Source: Erythrobacter litoralis
GTDB lineage: Bacteria; Pseudomonadota; Alphaproteobacteria; Sphingomonadales; Sphingomonadaceae
Assembly (NCBI RefSeq): GCF_001719165.1
Contig: NZ_CP017057.1
Span: 3,032,501-3,096,500, forward strand
Direction of reading: 5' to 3'
DNA length: 64,000 nt
The notes under the pieces were generated by a model. That model saw only the letters and a program-made list of their open reading frames with translations, searched no databases and was not told the DNA's origin. Below, piece after piece: positions 42,705 through 50,906 of this stretch. Positions within the stretch are counted from its first letter, which is position 1. Each line of letters opens with the position of its first letter. The position numbers and the translations under genes are program-made.

Positions 42705-43801
42705 GTGATCCCCCGTCGAGCCTTGGGCAGCCGTCCCCCGAACGCCGCGCGGCGCAGGCCGTCGACGCGCTGCGCCATGGCTGGCCGCTCGCTTTCGGGG
42801 CGGGAACGCCCGATGCGGTCACGCTGCTGCCGATCGAGACCGCCATAGCGAGCGAGGCGACCTCCGGACGCCTGCTGATTTCCGCCGCGCGCGCCGCCAC
42901 CCTGAAACTCGCCAACCAGCGCGAGGCCGCCGTGCCGCATGCGCCGGTCCTCATCCACGGGGGCGAGCCCTTCACGCTGGCCGACGCGACCCCCATCGCC
43001 GACCCGGCGCTCGACCTTGCCAATCCGCTCAAGGGCCCCTTCCGCGCCGAGCCGCTGGCATGGGAGGAGACCGCGCGCACGGCGATGGAGCTTGCCCGGG
43101 TCGCGGGAATCCTGCCCGCCTTCATGGTCGATCCGCGCGACGCGGGCGAGCCGCACCCGCTCCTCGCGCAAGACCTCGCCGCCTACAGCGAGGCGGCGCG
43201 GCTGCGCATCGTCACCCGCGCGCGCCTGCCGATCGCGGCGAGCGAGACCTGCGAGATCGTCGCCTTCCGATCGCCCGCCGACACGCGCGAGCATATCGCA
43301 CTGATCATCGGGCGACAATCGGGCGAGAAAGCGCCGCTGGTGCGGCTTCATTCGGAATGCCTGACAGGCGACATTCTCGGCAGCCTCAAATGCGATTGCG
43401 GGCCGCAACTGGACGCTGCTCTCCATGCCATGGCGACCGAAGCGCGCGAGGGGAGCGGTTGGGGCATATTGCTCTATCTGAGGCAGGAGGGGCGCGGGAT
43501 CGGGCTCGTCAACAAGCTGCGCGCCTACCGGCTCCAGGACCAGGGCTTCGACACGGTCGAGGCGAACCAGCGCCTCGGCCTTCCCGACGAGGCGCGCGAT
43601 TTTCCGACCGCGGCGCGGATGCTCGACCTATTGGGGGCGGGCGCGATCCGGCTGCTCACCAACAACCCGGCCAAGGTCGCAGCGCTCGAGGCGGCGGGAA
43701 TCACGGTCGCCGAACGGGTCGCGCACCAGCTTCCCGAAAACCCGCACAATGCCCGCTATCTTGCGACCAAGCGCGACCGTTCGGGCCATCTTCTGACATG
43801 A
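42701..43801 (+). CDS. ribA: GTP cyclohydrolase II with a degenerate RibB-like N-terminal domain
   Basis: A 366-residue protein. The C-terminal 200 residues are RibA: zinc cysteines in HSECLTGDILGSLKCDCG (about 219, 230, 232), RQEGRGIGLVNKLRAY and LLTNNPAKVAALE. It opens GTP to start riboflavin synthesis. The N-terminal about 160 residues resemble DHBP synthase only in outline (LKLANQREAA, TARTAMELARVAGILPAFMVD near the domain end) and lack its acidic catalytic motifs, so the domain is likely inactive. Start GTG 42701 overlaps the xth stop; the end overlaps the acetyltransferase start (ATGA). Confidence 0.92.
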   Translation: MSDPPSSLGQPSPERRAAQAVDALRHGWPLAFGAGTPDAVTLLPIETAIASEATSGRLLISAARAATLKLANQREAAVPHAPVLIHGGEPFTLADATPIADPALDLANPLKGPFRAEPLAWEETARTAMELARVAGILPAFMVDPRDAGEPHPLLAQDLAAYSEAARLRIVTRARLPIAASETCEIVAFRSPADTREHIALIIGRQSGEKAPLVRLHSECLTGDILGSLKCDCGPQLDAALHAMATEAREGSGWGILLYLRQEGRGIGLVNKLRAYRLQDQGFDTVEANQRLGLPDEARDFPTAARMLDLLGAGAIRLLTNNPAKVAALEAAGITVAERVAHQLPENPHNARYLATKRDRSGHLLT

Positions 43802-44310
43802 GCGGTCCCGACCTCGCCATCGCGATCCGGCCCGAGGCGCCGGGAGAGGAAGAGGCGATACACCGCCTGACCGCGGCGGCTTTCAGGGATGTGCCGCACA
43901 GCGACGGCAGCGAACCCGCCATCGTCGAGCGCCTGCGCCGGGACGGCGACCTCGCGCTTTCGCTGGTGGCTGAGGTCGCGACGGGGATCGTCGGCCATAT
44001 CGCCTTTTCGCGCGTGTCGATCAGCGACGGAGCGAAGGACTGGTACGGCCTTGCCCCTGTTTCGGTCCGGCCCGACCTGCACCATCGCGGCGTGGGCAGC
44101 GCTCTCATAAGGCGGGGGATCGCCGACATTGCCGAACGCGGCGCGCGAGGCATCGTGCTGCTGGGCGAACCGGCCTATTACGCACGCTTCGGCTTTGCCC
44201 ACGAACCGCAGCTTGCCTATCCCGGCCCGCCGAGCGAATATTTCCAATGTCTTCTTATCGAAGGCGACCTGCCGCGGGGCGAAGTCTCCTATGCCCCCGC
44301 TTTCGGCTAG
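43798..44310 (+). CDS. GNAT family N-acetyltransferase
   Basis: A 170-residue acetyltransferase. The fold is evident from IRPEAPGEEEAIHRLTAAAF, a VGHIAFSRVSI strand, and the acetyl-CoA binding motif LAPVSVRPDLHHRGVGSALIRRGI (Q/RxxGxG/A type). The second half (VLLGEPAYYARFGFAHEP) matches the YhbS-like subgroup. The acceptor is unknown. It is the third gene of the xth-ribA operon with an ATGA overlap, and converges with the beta-helix gene by 4 bp. Confidence 0.9.
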   Translation: MSGPDLAIAIRPEAPGEEEAIHRLTAAAFRDVPHSDGSEPAIVERLRRDGDLALSLVAEVATGIVGHIAFSRVSISDGAKDWYGLAPVSVRPDLHHRGVGSALIRRGIADIAERGARGIVLLGEPAYYARFGFAHEPQLAYPGPPSEYFQCLLIEGDLPRGEVSYAPAFG

Positions 44311-45293
44311 CGCCGGTCGTAATCCCTGATTCCCTCCGCGAGGCGGTTGTCGGAGAGCGTAACCTTCTCCCCCGTCCAATCGGCGAAAAAGGTGCTCGAC
44401 CGCTTGAGCCCCGGCACGAAACGCGCTTCGTTGCCCGTTATCTCCAGCCCGGACGAGGGATGCAGCCGGTCCTCCGCGCCCAATGCGATGAAGGCGGAAT
44501 AATTCTCCTTGTCGCGCCCCTGCACGAACCAGTTGCCCGCGATCCGCCCGCGCGTTCCTGCGGGCAGGTCGATCATGTAGTTGGTCGCGCTACCGGCGGA
44601 ATCGTCGAAGGAATTGCTCTCGATCACGTTCACGGCCGCGCGCGACTTGAGGTAATGGCCGCCCGTCCCCTTCTCGAACCGGCTTTCGCGCACGGTCAGT
44701 TCGGGCACGTCGCCGACATAGATCGAATGCGCGCACCCGGCCGAATTTTCGCAGGTGCCGAGCCGGGTGAAGGTCGATCGGGTGATGTAGATCCGCGCAT
44801 TCGGGACGACGCCCGTGAGCAGGCCCTGCTGGCTGTCGGCAAAAGTCGTCAAGGCGACGTTGAGCGCGCCGTTTTCGAGCCGGATTCCCGCCCCGTTGCC
44901 GTCGCCCACGTAAATCCCGCGCAGCACGAGGCCGCGCACTTCCGCGCCCGTCCCGCGCAGGACCAGCGCCGCCTTGCCTTCGCAGGCGCGCCCTTCGAGC
45001 ACCGCCTTGCCGTATTCGCGCGCGGCGTAGGTGACGACGCCCGCATCCTGCACCGCGCACTGATCGTAACGCCCGGGCGCGATCGTGATCGTGCCGCGCG
45101 AATTGCCGATCGCGTCGACGGCCTGTTGCAGGCTCGCATAGGACCGTCCGGTCTCCTCCACCGTGAAAGGCCCTGACGGCGCCTGCGCAAGGAGCGCGGC
45201 AAGGGGAATCGCCAGCACCGCCAGCGCCGCGACTGCAGCCACGGCAACGGGAGAGGGGCGCACAGGCGGCGCGATCGTGCGGGTGCGTGTCAT
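44307..45293 (-). CDS. Predicted right-handed beta-helix exported or membrane-anchored protein
   Basis: A 328-residue protein with an N-terminal membrane helix (VAVAAVAALAVLAIPLAALLA) that may be uncleaved. It then has periodic short beta strands typical of parallel beta-helix proteins: ASLQQAVDAIGNSRGTITIAPGRYDQC, VRGLVLRGIYVGDGNGAGIRLENGALNVALTTF, ARIYITRSTFTRL, LTVRESRFEKG, VNVIESNSFDDS and LEITGNEARF. Such folds bind or cleave polysaccharides, but I see no conserved lyase triad. The function is unknown. A CtrA-like box lies 25 bp before its start. Confidence 0.75.
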   Translation of the reverse strand: MTRTRTIAPPVRPSPVAVAAVAALAVLAIPLAALLAQAPSGPFTVEETGRSYASLQQAVDAIGNSRGTITIAPGRYDQCAVQDAGVVTYAAREYGKAVLEGRACEGKAALVLRGTGAEVRGLVLRGIYVGDGNGAGIRLENGALNVALTTFADSQQGLLTGVVPNARIYITRSTFTRLGTCENSAGCAHSIYVGDVPELTVRESRFEKGTGGHYLKSRAAVNVIESNSFDDSAGSATNYMIDLPAGTRGRIAGNWFVQGRDKENYSAFIALGAEDRLHPSSGLEITGNEARFVPGLKRSSTFFADWTGEKVTLSDNRLAEGIRDYDRR

Positions 45294-45317
45294 GCATGCG
45301 GCTTTACCCGGGAGAGG

Positions 45318-45333
45318 TTAATCGCCGTCTAAC
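45318..45333. promoter_or_regulatory. CtrA-box-like site
   Basis: TTAATCGCCGTCTAAC fits the CtrA pattern TTAA-N7-TTAAC at all but one core base, within a GGTTA/TAACC inverted repeat. It lies between the divergent beta-helix gene (25 bp away) and the small lipoprotein gene (124 bp away). Single matches of this length arise by chance at moderate frequency. Confidence 0.35.
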
Positions 45334-45456
45334 CATGCGCCCGGTCCCGATTTGCGCTTGGCGTTTGCCGCCCGCCTTGGCTACACCCTTGCGCGCCCGT
45401 CCCGGCGCCCATGTTTACGGGCATCCCGGGCACGTCATTTGGAGGAGGATGACCCG

Positions 45457-45783
45457 ATGAAAAAGTTCGCCAGGCTGGCCGCGCTCGCCGGCGTTTCGCT
45501 CGCGCTTGCGGCGTGTGGGGGGACCGACAACGCGTCCGAGGACGCGATGGCAGACACGGTCGAGGAACCGGCCGAGGACGCGCTCGCCGACGTGACGGAG
45601 GAGCCGGTCGAGGACCCCGGAATCGACGAGCCGGTGGAAGCGGAAACCCCCGCCCCCGTCAGCGAGCAGACCGCCAACCAGGCGGCCGACAACGCCGTCG
45701 ACGCCGCCGCCGAGATCGAGGCGATGATGGGCGACGCCGAGGCGACCGCCGACGCCGCCCGCGACGAACTCGACAACGAGTAG
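45457..45783 (+). CDS. Small acidic lipoprotein
   Basis: A 108-residue lipoprotein: MKKFARLAALAGVSLALAAC gives a perfect signal with lipobox LAAC. The mature part is extremely acidic, with repeats of the type EEPAEDALAD/EEPVEDPGID, then an Ala-rich helix (NAVDAAAEIEAMMGDAEATADAARDELDNE). No known domain is visible. It may be a surface-exposed or periplasmic charged spacer protein. A strong GGAGGAGG ribosome site precedes the ATG at 45457. It is followed immediately by a second small lipoprotein frame. Confidence 0.82.
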   Translation: MKKFARLAALAGVSLALAACGGTDNASEDAMADTVEEPAEDALADVTEEPVEDPGIDEPVEAETPAPVSEQTANQAADNAVDAAAEIEAMMGDAEATADAARDELDNE

Positions 45784-45790
45784 ACCCGCC

Positions 45791-46018
45791 ATCGCCCGCG
45801 CGCTGCTCCTGCTTGCCGCCCTTGCCGTGTGCCCGGTTCTGACCGCCTGTAGCGGCGATGCGGGCGGGCCGCCGACAGGCGTGAGCGAGGGCGAGGCGCA
45901 GGCGCTCGAGCAAGCAGCCGAAATGCTGGAGGCCGAGCGCCTGCCCGAGGGGGTCGTCCCCGGGACGCAGGCGCCGGAAGCAGCCGGCCCCGAAACCGCG
46001 CCCGAAACCGCTTCGTAG
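45791..46018 (+). CDS. Second small lipoprotein frame with no canonical start at its signal peptide
   Basis: From the ATC at 45791 the frame reads x-ARALLLLAALAVCPVLTAC, an excellent lipoprotein signal with lipobox LTAC and Cys at 45848-45850. It continues with an acidic helix (SEGEAQALEQAAEMLEAERL) for about 55 residues. The only canonical start in frame after the previous stop (45725) is GTG 45827, which would leave a 7-residue leader too short for export. Thus initiation is at ATC or CTG (45803), or the start codon has been lost by mutation. It follows the first lipoprotein by 7 bp. Confidence 0.45.
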   Translation: MARALLLLAALAVCPVLTACSGDAGGPPTGVSEGEAQALEQAAEMLEAERLPEGVVPGTQAPEAAGPETAPETAS

Positions 46019-46060
46019 TTTCCGCGCGCCCGAACCAATCCAAGCAATCGAGACTGACCC

Positions 46061-47266
46061 ATGAATGCCCCTATTGCCAACCCCGCCCGCACCAATCCCG
46101 GAATGGACGAGGAGACTTTCGAGCAATTCGCCGAACAGCTTCAGCGCTATGTCCGTGAACGGCTGATCCCGGCGGAAAAGGACGTGATCGAAAACGACCG
46201 CGTGCCCGAGGACATTCTAAACGAGATGCGCGAGATGGGCCTGTTCGGCATCTCCGTTCCGCAAGAATATGGCGGAGCGGGGCTCAACACCCGGCAATAT
46301 GCGCGTGTCGTCAATATCATGAGCTACGCCGCGCCCGCCTTCCGCTCGATCTTCTCGATCAATATCGGCATGTTCGCGAGCGCGCTGAAGAACGGCGGGA
46401 CCGAGGCGCAGCGCCAAGAATGGTATCCCAAGCTGATCGAGGGCAGGATCGCCTGCTTCGGCCTCACCGAGCCGGGATCCGGTTCCGACAGCGCGGCGAT
46501 GCAGACGACCGCCGTGCCCGACCCGGACGGCAATGGCTGGATTCTGAACGGATCGAAACGCTACATCACCAACGCTCCGCATGCCGATGTCGCGCTGATC
46601 ATGGCGCGCACGGAAAAGGAGGCGCTGCCCAAGAACGCGCATGTTTCCGCCTTCATAGTGCCGATGGATACGCCCGGCATCTCGACCGGATCGCCCGATA
46701 AAAAGATGGGGCAGGCAGGCTCCCACATCTCCGACATCATGCTCGACGATGTGAAGGTGCCGGGCGATGCGCTCTTGGGCGGAGAGACGGGACAGGGCTT
46801 CCGCTTTGCCATGCAGAGCCTCGACAATGGCCGCATTTCGGTGGGCGCGGCAGCGACCGCCTATGCCCGCCGCGCGCTCGATTCGGCGCTGCGCTATGCC
46901 AATGAACGCAAGGCATTCGGCGAACCGATCGCGCGTTTCCAGCTTATTCAGGCGATGCTCGCCGACAGCGAGACCGAGATTTACGCCGCCGAATGCATGA
47001 TGAAGGACGTGACCGAACGCGTCGACCGGGGCGAGAACACCATCGCCAAGGCCGCCGCCTTCAAGGTCTTCGCCTCCGAGATGTGCGGCCGCGTGGTCGA
47101 CCGGGTGGTGCAGATCTATGGCGGGGCGGGCTATCTCGCCGAATACGATGCGGAACGGTTCTATCGCGATGCACGCATCTACCGCATCTACGAAGGCACG
47201 ACGCAGATCCTCCAGCTCCAGATCGCCAAGCACATGCTGCGCGAATGGGAGAAGGTGCACGGCTGA
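46061..47266 (+). CDS. Acyl-CoA dehydrogenase
   Basis: A 401-residue FAD flavoenzyme that introduces the alpha-beta double bond in acyl-CoA. Visible motifs: MGLFGISVPQEYGGAGL, CFGLTEPGSGSDSAAM (FAD/CoA contacts), WILNGSKRYITNAPHAD, VQIYGGAGYLAEYDAERFYRDARI and the catalytic-Glu region IYEGTTQILQLQIA. Electrons pass to ETF. It is the first gene of a four-gene rightward cluster with a CoA-transferase, thiolase and hydratase. Chain length and substrate are not inferable, though the CoA-transferase suggests a dicarboxylic or branched acid. Confidence 0.95.
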   Translation: MNAPIANPARTNPGMDEETFEQFAEQLQRYVRERLIPAEKDVIENDRVPEDILNEMREMGLFGISVPQEYGGAGLNTRQYARVVNIMSYAAPAFRSIFSINIGMFASALKNGGTEAQRQEWYPKLIEGRIACFGLTEPGSGSDSAAMQTTAVPDPDGNGWILNGSKRYITNAPHADVALIMARTEKEALPKNAHVSAFIVPMDTPGISTGSPDKKMGQAGSHISDIMLDDVKVPGDALLGGETGQGFRFAMQSLDNGRISVGAAATAYARRALDSALRYANERKAFGEPIARFQLIQAMLADSETEIYAAECMMKDVTERVDRGENTIAKAAAFKVFASEMCGRVVDRVVQIYGGAGYLAEYDAERFYRDARIYRIYEGTTQILQLQIAKHMLREWEKVHG

Positions 47267-47350
47267 CGACCGGTCCCGCCCGCGCTGGCGGGAAGCCGGA
47301 AAGGACATGTCCTGCGGGCGGCCCCGGCCCCCGCTTTCGGGGGATCACAC

Positions 47351-48592
47351 TTGTACAACCTGCTGAGCGACCTTTCGATCATCGAAGTCTCGAGCTTCGT
47401 CGCCAGCCCGACCGCCGGTCTCTATTGCGCGCAGCTGGGCGCGGAGGTGATCCGCGTCGACCACACGGCGGGCGGGCTCGATTACGACCGCTACATGCTG
47501 ACCAAGGAAGGCCGCTCGCTCTCTTGGGAGAATCTCAACCGGGCGAAGAAATCGGTGGCATTGGACCTGCGCAGCGGCGAGGGGCGCGAGCTGTGCGTCG
47601 AGCTTGCGGCGAGGACCGGGCAGATGATCACCAACCTGCCGGAAAAGAGCTTTCTCGGCCACGATACGGTGAAGGCGAAGCAACCCGCCGAAGCGCCCGA
47701 ACTCGTCTCGGTCAGGATCATGGGCTGGCATGACGGGCGCCAGGCGATGGATTTCACCGTCAACGCGGCCTCGGGCTACCCGCTGATGTGCGGGCCCGAA
47801 GAGTGGGAGATGGAAACCGCGCCTCCGGTGAACCAAGTCCTGCCCGCGTGGGACTTCATCACTGGTGCCTACTCGGCCTTCGCTCTGATGGCGGCGCTGC
47901 GCCACCGTGACGCCACCGGCGAGGGTAGCGAGGTGCGCATTCCGCTCGGCGACGTTGCCATCGGCACGCTCGCCAATTCGGGGACGATGGCCGAAATGCT
48001 CTATCGCAAGGCTGACCGCGAACGGCTCGGCAATGCGATCTGGGGCGCGTTCGGGCGCGATTTCCGCAGCAAGGACGGCAAGCGCTTCATGGTCGCCGCG
48101 CTTACGCCCAAGCAATGGAACGGCCTCGTCGAAGCCTTCGGGCTGGAGACGCCCATCGCACAGCTTGAAGCCGAGGTCGGGGTGAAATTCGCCGATGGGG
48201 ACCGCCCGCGCTTCGAACATCGCCACCGCCTGTTCGACCTATTCCAGCGCGTCGCGGGGAGCCACGATTACGAGGCCCTCGAAGCGCGCATGGCCGCGAA
48301 TGGCTGCACGTTCGAACGTTACCGCACCGCGCACGAAGCGGCGAACGATCCGGTCCTCGTCGCGGACAACCCGTTGTTCGGGCCATCGCCCGCCAACCCT
48401 TCGGGTTTCGAATATCCCGCCACCCGCAGCTTCGCCAACCTGCCCGCGCGGGAGCCGGGCGACCCCGCCCCCGCGCCCTACCTCGGCCAGCATTCGGAAG
48501 AAGTGCTCGCCGAACGGCTCGGCCTATCGAGCGGCGCGATCGGCAAGCTTGTCGATGCCGGGACCGTCGCCCTTTCGGACAAGGATCGCTGA
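47351..48592 (+). CDS. CaiB/BaiF family class III CoA-transferase
   Basis: A 413-residue transferase: LSDLSIIEVSSFVASPTAGLYCAQLGAEVIRVD at the start, then ENLNRAKKSVALDLRSGEGRE and the small-domain segment PAWDFITGAYSAFALMAALRHRDATGEGSEVRIPL. It moves CoA between carboxylic acids through an Asp-linked anhydride. The catalytic Asp is likely the one in AWDFITG. The start is TTG at 47351, in an 84-bp gap with several palindromes after the dehydrogenase. Its TGA is directly followed by the thiolase ATG. Confidence 0.92.
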   Translation: MYNLLSDLSIIEVSSFVASPTAGLYCAQLGAEVIRVDHTAGGLDYDRYMLTKEGRSLSWENLNRAKKSVALDLRSGEGRELCVELAARTGQMITNLPEKSFLGHDTVKAKQPAEAPELVSVRIMGWHDGRQAMDFTVNAASGYPLMCGPEEWEMETAPPVNQVLPAWDFITGAYSAFALMAALRHRDATGEGSEVRIPLGDVAIGTLANSGTMAEMLYRKADRERLGNAIWGAFGRDFRSKDGKRFMVAALTPKQWNGLVEAFGLETPIAQLEAEVGVKFADGDRPRFEHRHRLFDLFQRVAGSHDYEALEARMAANGCTFERYRTAHEAANDPVLVADNPLFGPSPANPSGFEYPATRSFANLPAREPGDPAPAPYLGQHSEEVLAERLGLSSGAIGKLVDAGTVALSDKDR

Positions 48593-49819
48593 ATGACCAG
48601 AAGAGCCGCCATCTGCACCCCGCTCCGCACCCCCGTGGGCAAGTTCCTCGGCGGATTGTCGAGCATGGACGCGGGCCAACTGGGCGCTGTGATCCTCAAG
48701 GCATTGGTCGAGCGTTCGGGCATCGATCCCGCGCGGGTCGACGATGTCGTCTTCTCGCAGGGCTACGGCAATGGCGAGGCCCCGGCGATCGGGCACTGGT
48801 CGTGGCTCGCCGCCGATCTCCCGCTCGAAGTGCCGGGCTTCCAGCTCGATAGACGCTGCGGGTCGGGCGTTCAGGCGATCGCGACCGCGGCGATGATGGT
48901 CGAGACCGGCATGGCCGACATGGTCGTCGCGGGCGGCGTCGAATCCATGTCCAATGTCGAGCATTACACCCTGCAGGGCCGCGGCGGGGCGCGGATGGGC
49001 GACATCACGCTGCATGACCGGCTGTCGCGCGGGCGGGTGCGCAGCCAGCCGATCGAACGCTTCGGCGTCATCAGCGGAATGATCGAGACCGCCGAAAACC
49101 TCGCCAAGGATTACGGCATCACCCGCGAACAGGCCGACGCATACGCCGTGCGCTCGCACCTGAACGCGGCGAGGGCGTGGGACGAGGGCCGGTTCGACGC
49201 ACAACTGGTCCCGGTGGACGTGCCGCAGCGCAAGGGCGATCCGGTGCTTTTCGCAAAGGACGAGGGCTTCCGCCCCGATGCCTCGATGGAGACGCTGGGC
49301 GCCCTGCGCGCCATCGACGGCAGGCGCGACGCACAAGCGATCGTGACGGCGGGCAATGCCAGCCAGCAGAACGACGCGGCCGCAGCCTGCCTCGTCGTCG
49401 CGGAGGACAAGCTCGAGGAACTCGGCCTCGAACCCATGCTGTGGTTCGGCGGCTGGGCAGCGGCGGGCTGCGATCCTTCGCGCATGGGGATCGGCCCTGT
49501 CCCGGCGGTCGAGCGCCTTTTCGCGCGCCGGGGCTACAGCTGGGCCGATATCGGCCTTGTCGAGCTCAACGAAGCCTTCGCTCCGCAGGTGCTCGCCGTG
49601 CTCAAGGGCTGGGGCTGGAGCGAGGACGACAGCCGCCGCGAGATCCTCAATGTCAATGGCTCGGGCATCAGCCTCGGCCACCCGATCGGCGCGACCGGCG
49701 GGCGCATCCTTGCAGACATGGCGCACGAGATGAAGCGCCGGGATGTGCGCTATGGGCTTGAGACCATGTGCATCGGCGGGGGTCAGGGCATCGCCGCGGT
49801 GTTCGAGAACGCCCAATGA
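48593..49819 (+). CDS. Thiolase (acetyl-CoA C-acyltransferase)
   Basis: A 408-residue thiolase with the acyl-enzyme Cys in LDRRCGSGVQAIATA, His in GHPIGATGGR and the second Cys in MCIGGGQGIA. NEAFAPQVLAV is also present. It cleaves beta-ketoacyl-CoA or condenses acetyl-CoA units. It directly abuts the CoA-transferase gene (TGA then ATG) and is 10 bp from the hydratase gene, so it belongs to the operon. No 3-hydroxyacyl-CoA dehydrogenase is in the cluster; that step must be done elsewhere. Confidence 0.94.
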   Translation: MTRRAAICTPLRTPVGKFLGGLSSMDAGQLGAVILKALVERSGIDPARVDDVVFSQGYGNGEAPAIGHWSWLAADLPLEVPGFQLDRRCGSGVQAIATAAMMVETGMADMVVAGGVESMSNVEHYTLQGRGGARMGDITLHDRLSRGRVRSQPIERFGVISGMIETAENLAKDYGITREQADAYAVRSHLNAARAWDEGRFDAQLVPVDVPQRKGDPVLFAKDEGFRPDASMETLGALRAIDGRRDAQAIVTAGNASQQNDAAAACLVVAEDKLEELGLEPMLWFGGWAAAGCDPSRMGIGPVPAVERLFARRGYSWADIGLVELNEAFAPQVLAVLKGWGWSEDDSRREILNVNGSGISLGHPIGATGGRILADMAHEMKRRDVRYGLETMCIGGGQGIAAVFENAQ

Positions 49820-49829
49820 GGAATTCGGC

Positions 49830-50678
49830 GTGAATTACGACGCCTGGATCGGGCGCGAGCAAAGGGCGCGCGACACGCTGACCCCGGCGCTCGCGGCGCG
49901 TTTCCATGCAACCTTCGACCTCGGCGCGCCCGAGAGCAAGCTGATGCCGCAGGGCATCCATTTCTGCCTGTGCACGCCCGAGGCCCCGACCGCCATGCTG
50001 GGCAAGGATGGCCACCCGGCACGCGACGAGACCCCGGCAAGTTTCCTGCCGCCCTTCCCGATGGAGCGGCGGATGTGGGCCTCGAGCGCCATCGAATTCC
50101 GCGCGCCTCTGATTGTCGGCGCCGCTATCGAGCGCGTCAGCCGGGTCGTCTCGATCAGGCGGAAGGAAGGCTCGAGCGGCCCGCTCGCCTTCGTCGACGT
50201 CGCGCATGAAACCAACGCCAACGGCACGCTATCGGTTATCGAGACGCAGACGCTGGTCTATCGCGAGGCCGCCCCGCCCGACGCGCCGCTCGGGCCTCCG
50301 GAGCCGGGCGAGGCGCGCTTCGACAAGGCCGCATGGGACGCGCACACCGCGCTTACTCCGGACCCGCGGCTGCTGTTCCGCTATTCGGCGCTGACCTTCA
50401 ACACCCACCGCATCCATTACGACGCGCCCTATGCGCGCGGGGTCGAGCGTTATCGCGGGCTCGTCGTCCACGGCCCGTTGACCGCAAGCCTGCTGTTGCA
50501 GCTGGCCGCGCGCGAGCTGGGTGCGAACGCGCTGCGGACCTTCGCCTTTCGCGGGCGTTCACCTGCCATTGCGGGCGATCTCCTCCACCTTGCCATGCGT
50601 CAAGGCGAGGACGGCCATGATCTCGGCGCCTTTGCGGCGGACGGGCGGCAGGTCATGAGCGCCTCGGCGGCGGTCTGA
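49830..50678 (+). CDS. HTD2/MaoC-like hotdog acyl-CoA hydratase
   Basis: A 282-residue double-hotdog protein: an N-terminal FAS1-type dehydratase-like half (WIGREQRARDTLTPALAARFHATFDL ... RMWASSAIEFRAPLIVGAAIERVSRV) and a C-terminal half with LLFRYSALTFNTHRIHYDAPYA and LVVHGPLTASLLLQLAARELG. This pattern is that of HTD2 and mesaconyl-C4/itaconyl-type hydratases, which hydrate unsaturated CoA esters. The start is GTG 49830 with GAGGA 8 nt upstream. It closes the four-gene operon and ends 2 bp from the convergent RHH gene. Confidence 0.85.
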   Translation: MNYDAWIGREQRARDTLTPALAARFHATFDLGAPESKLMPQGIHFCLCTPEAPTAMLGKDGHPARDETPASFLPPFPMERRMWASSAIEFRAPLIVGAAIERVSRVVSIRRKEGSSGPLAFVDVAHETNANGTLSVIETQTLVYREAAPPDAPLGPPEPGEARFDKAAWDAHTALTPDPRLLFRYSALTFNTHRIHYDAPYARGVERYRGLVVHGPLTASLLLQLAARELGANALRTFAFRGRSPAIAGDLLHLAMRQGEDGHDLGAFAADGRQVMSASAAV

Positions 50679-50680
50679 CG

Positions 50681-50884
50681 TCACTCCGCCTTGGGCGGCC
50701 TGCCGCGGCGCGGCGGCGGCGTGCGCTTGACCTCGATCCCGCGCGCGGAAAGAGCCTCGCGCAGCAGCATCTCGATCTCGGCATTGGCCGATCTCAGTTC
50801 CGCCGCGGCGAGGCGCTCTATGGCCTTGTGCACCTCCGGGTCGAGCCTGAGGGCGAAGGCCTTTTTCGCTGAGGGTGCAGCCAT
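50681..50884 (-). CDS. Small ribbon-helix-helix-like protein with basic tail
   Basis: A 67-residue protein: KKAFALRLDPEVHKAIERLAAAELRSANAEIEMLLREAL is a classic RHH (Arc/TraY/HicB-tail) DNA-binding unit, followed by a basic Pro/Arg tail (KRTPPPRRGRPPKAE, an AT-hook-like GRPPK element). It lies 22 bp after the SPFH gene on the same strand, so it is probably the second gene of that operon. No toxin gene is adjacent, so an antitoxin role is not supported. Autoregulation of the palindromic promoter upstream of the SPFH gene is a plausible role. Confidence 0.75.
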   Translation of the reverse strand: MAAPSAKKAFALRLDPEVHKAIERLAAAELRSANAEIEMLLREALSARGIEVKRTPPPRRGRPPKAE

Positions 50885-50906
50885 GGCTGCCTCCTTGGGT
50901 CACGGA

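Noticed and set aside
50681..50884. Antitoxin of a toxin-antitoxin pair
   Set aside because: The RHH fold fits, but no toxin-like small gene is adjacent; the partner is an SPFH protein.
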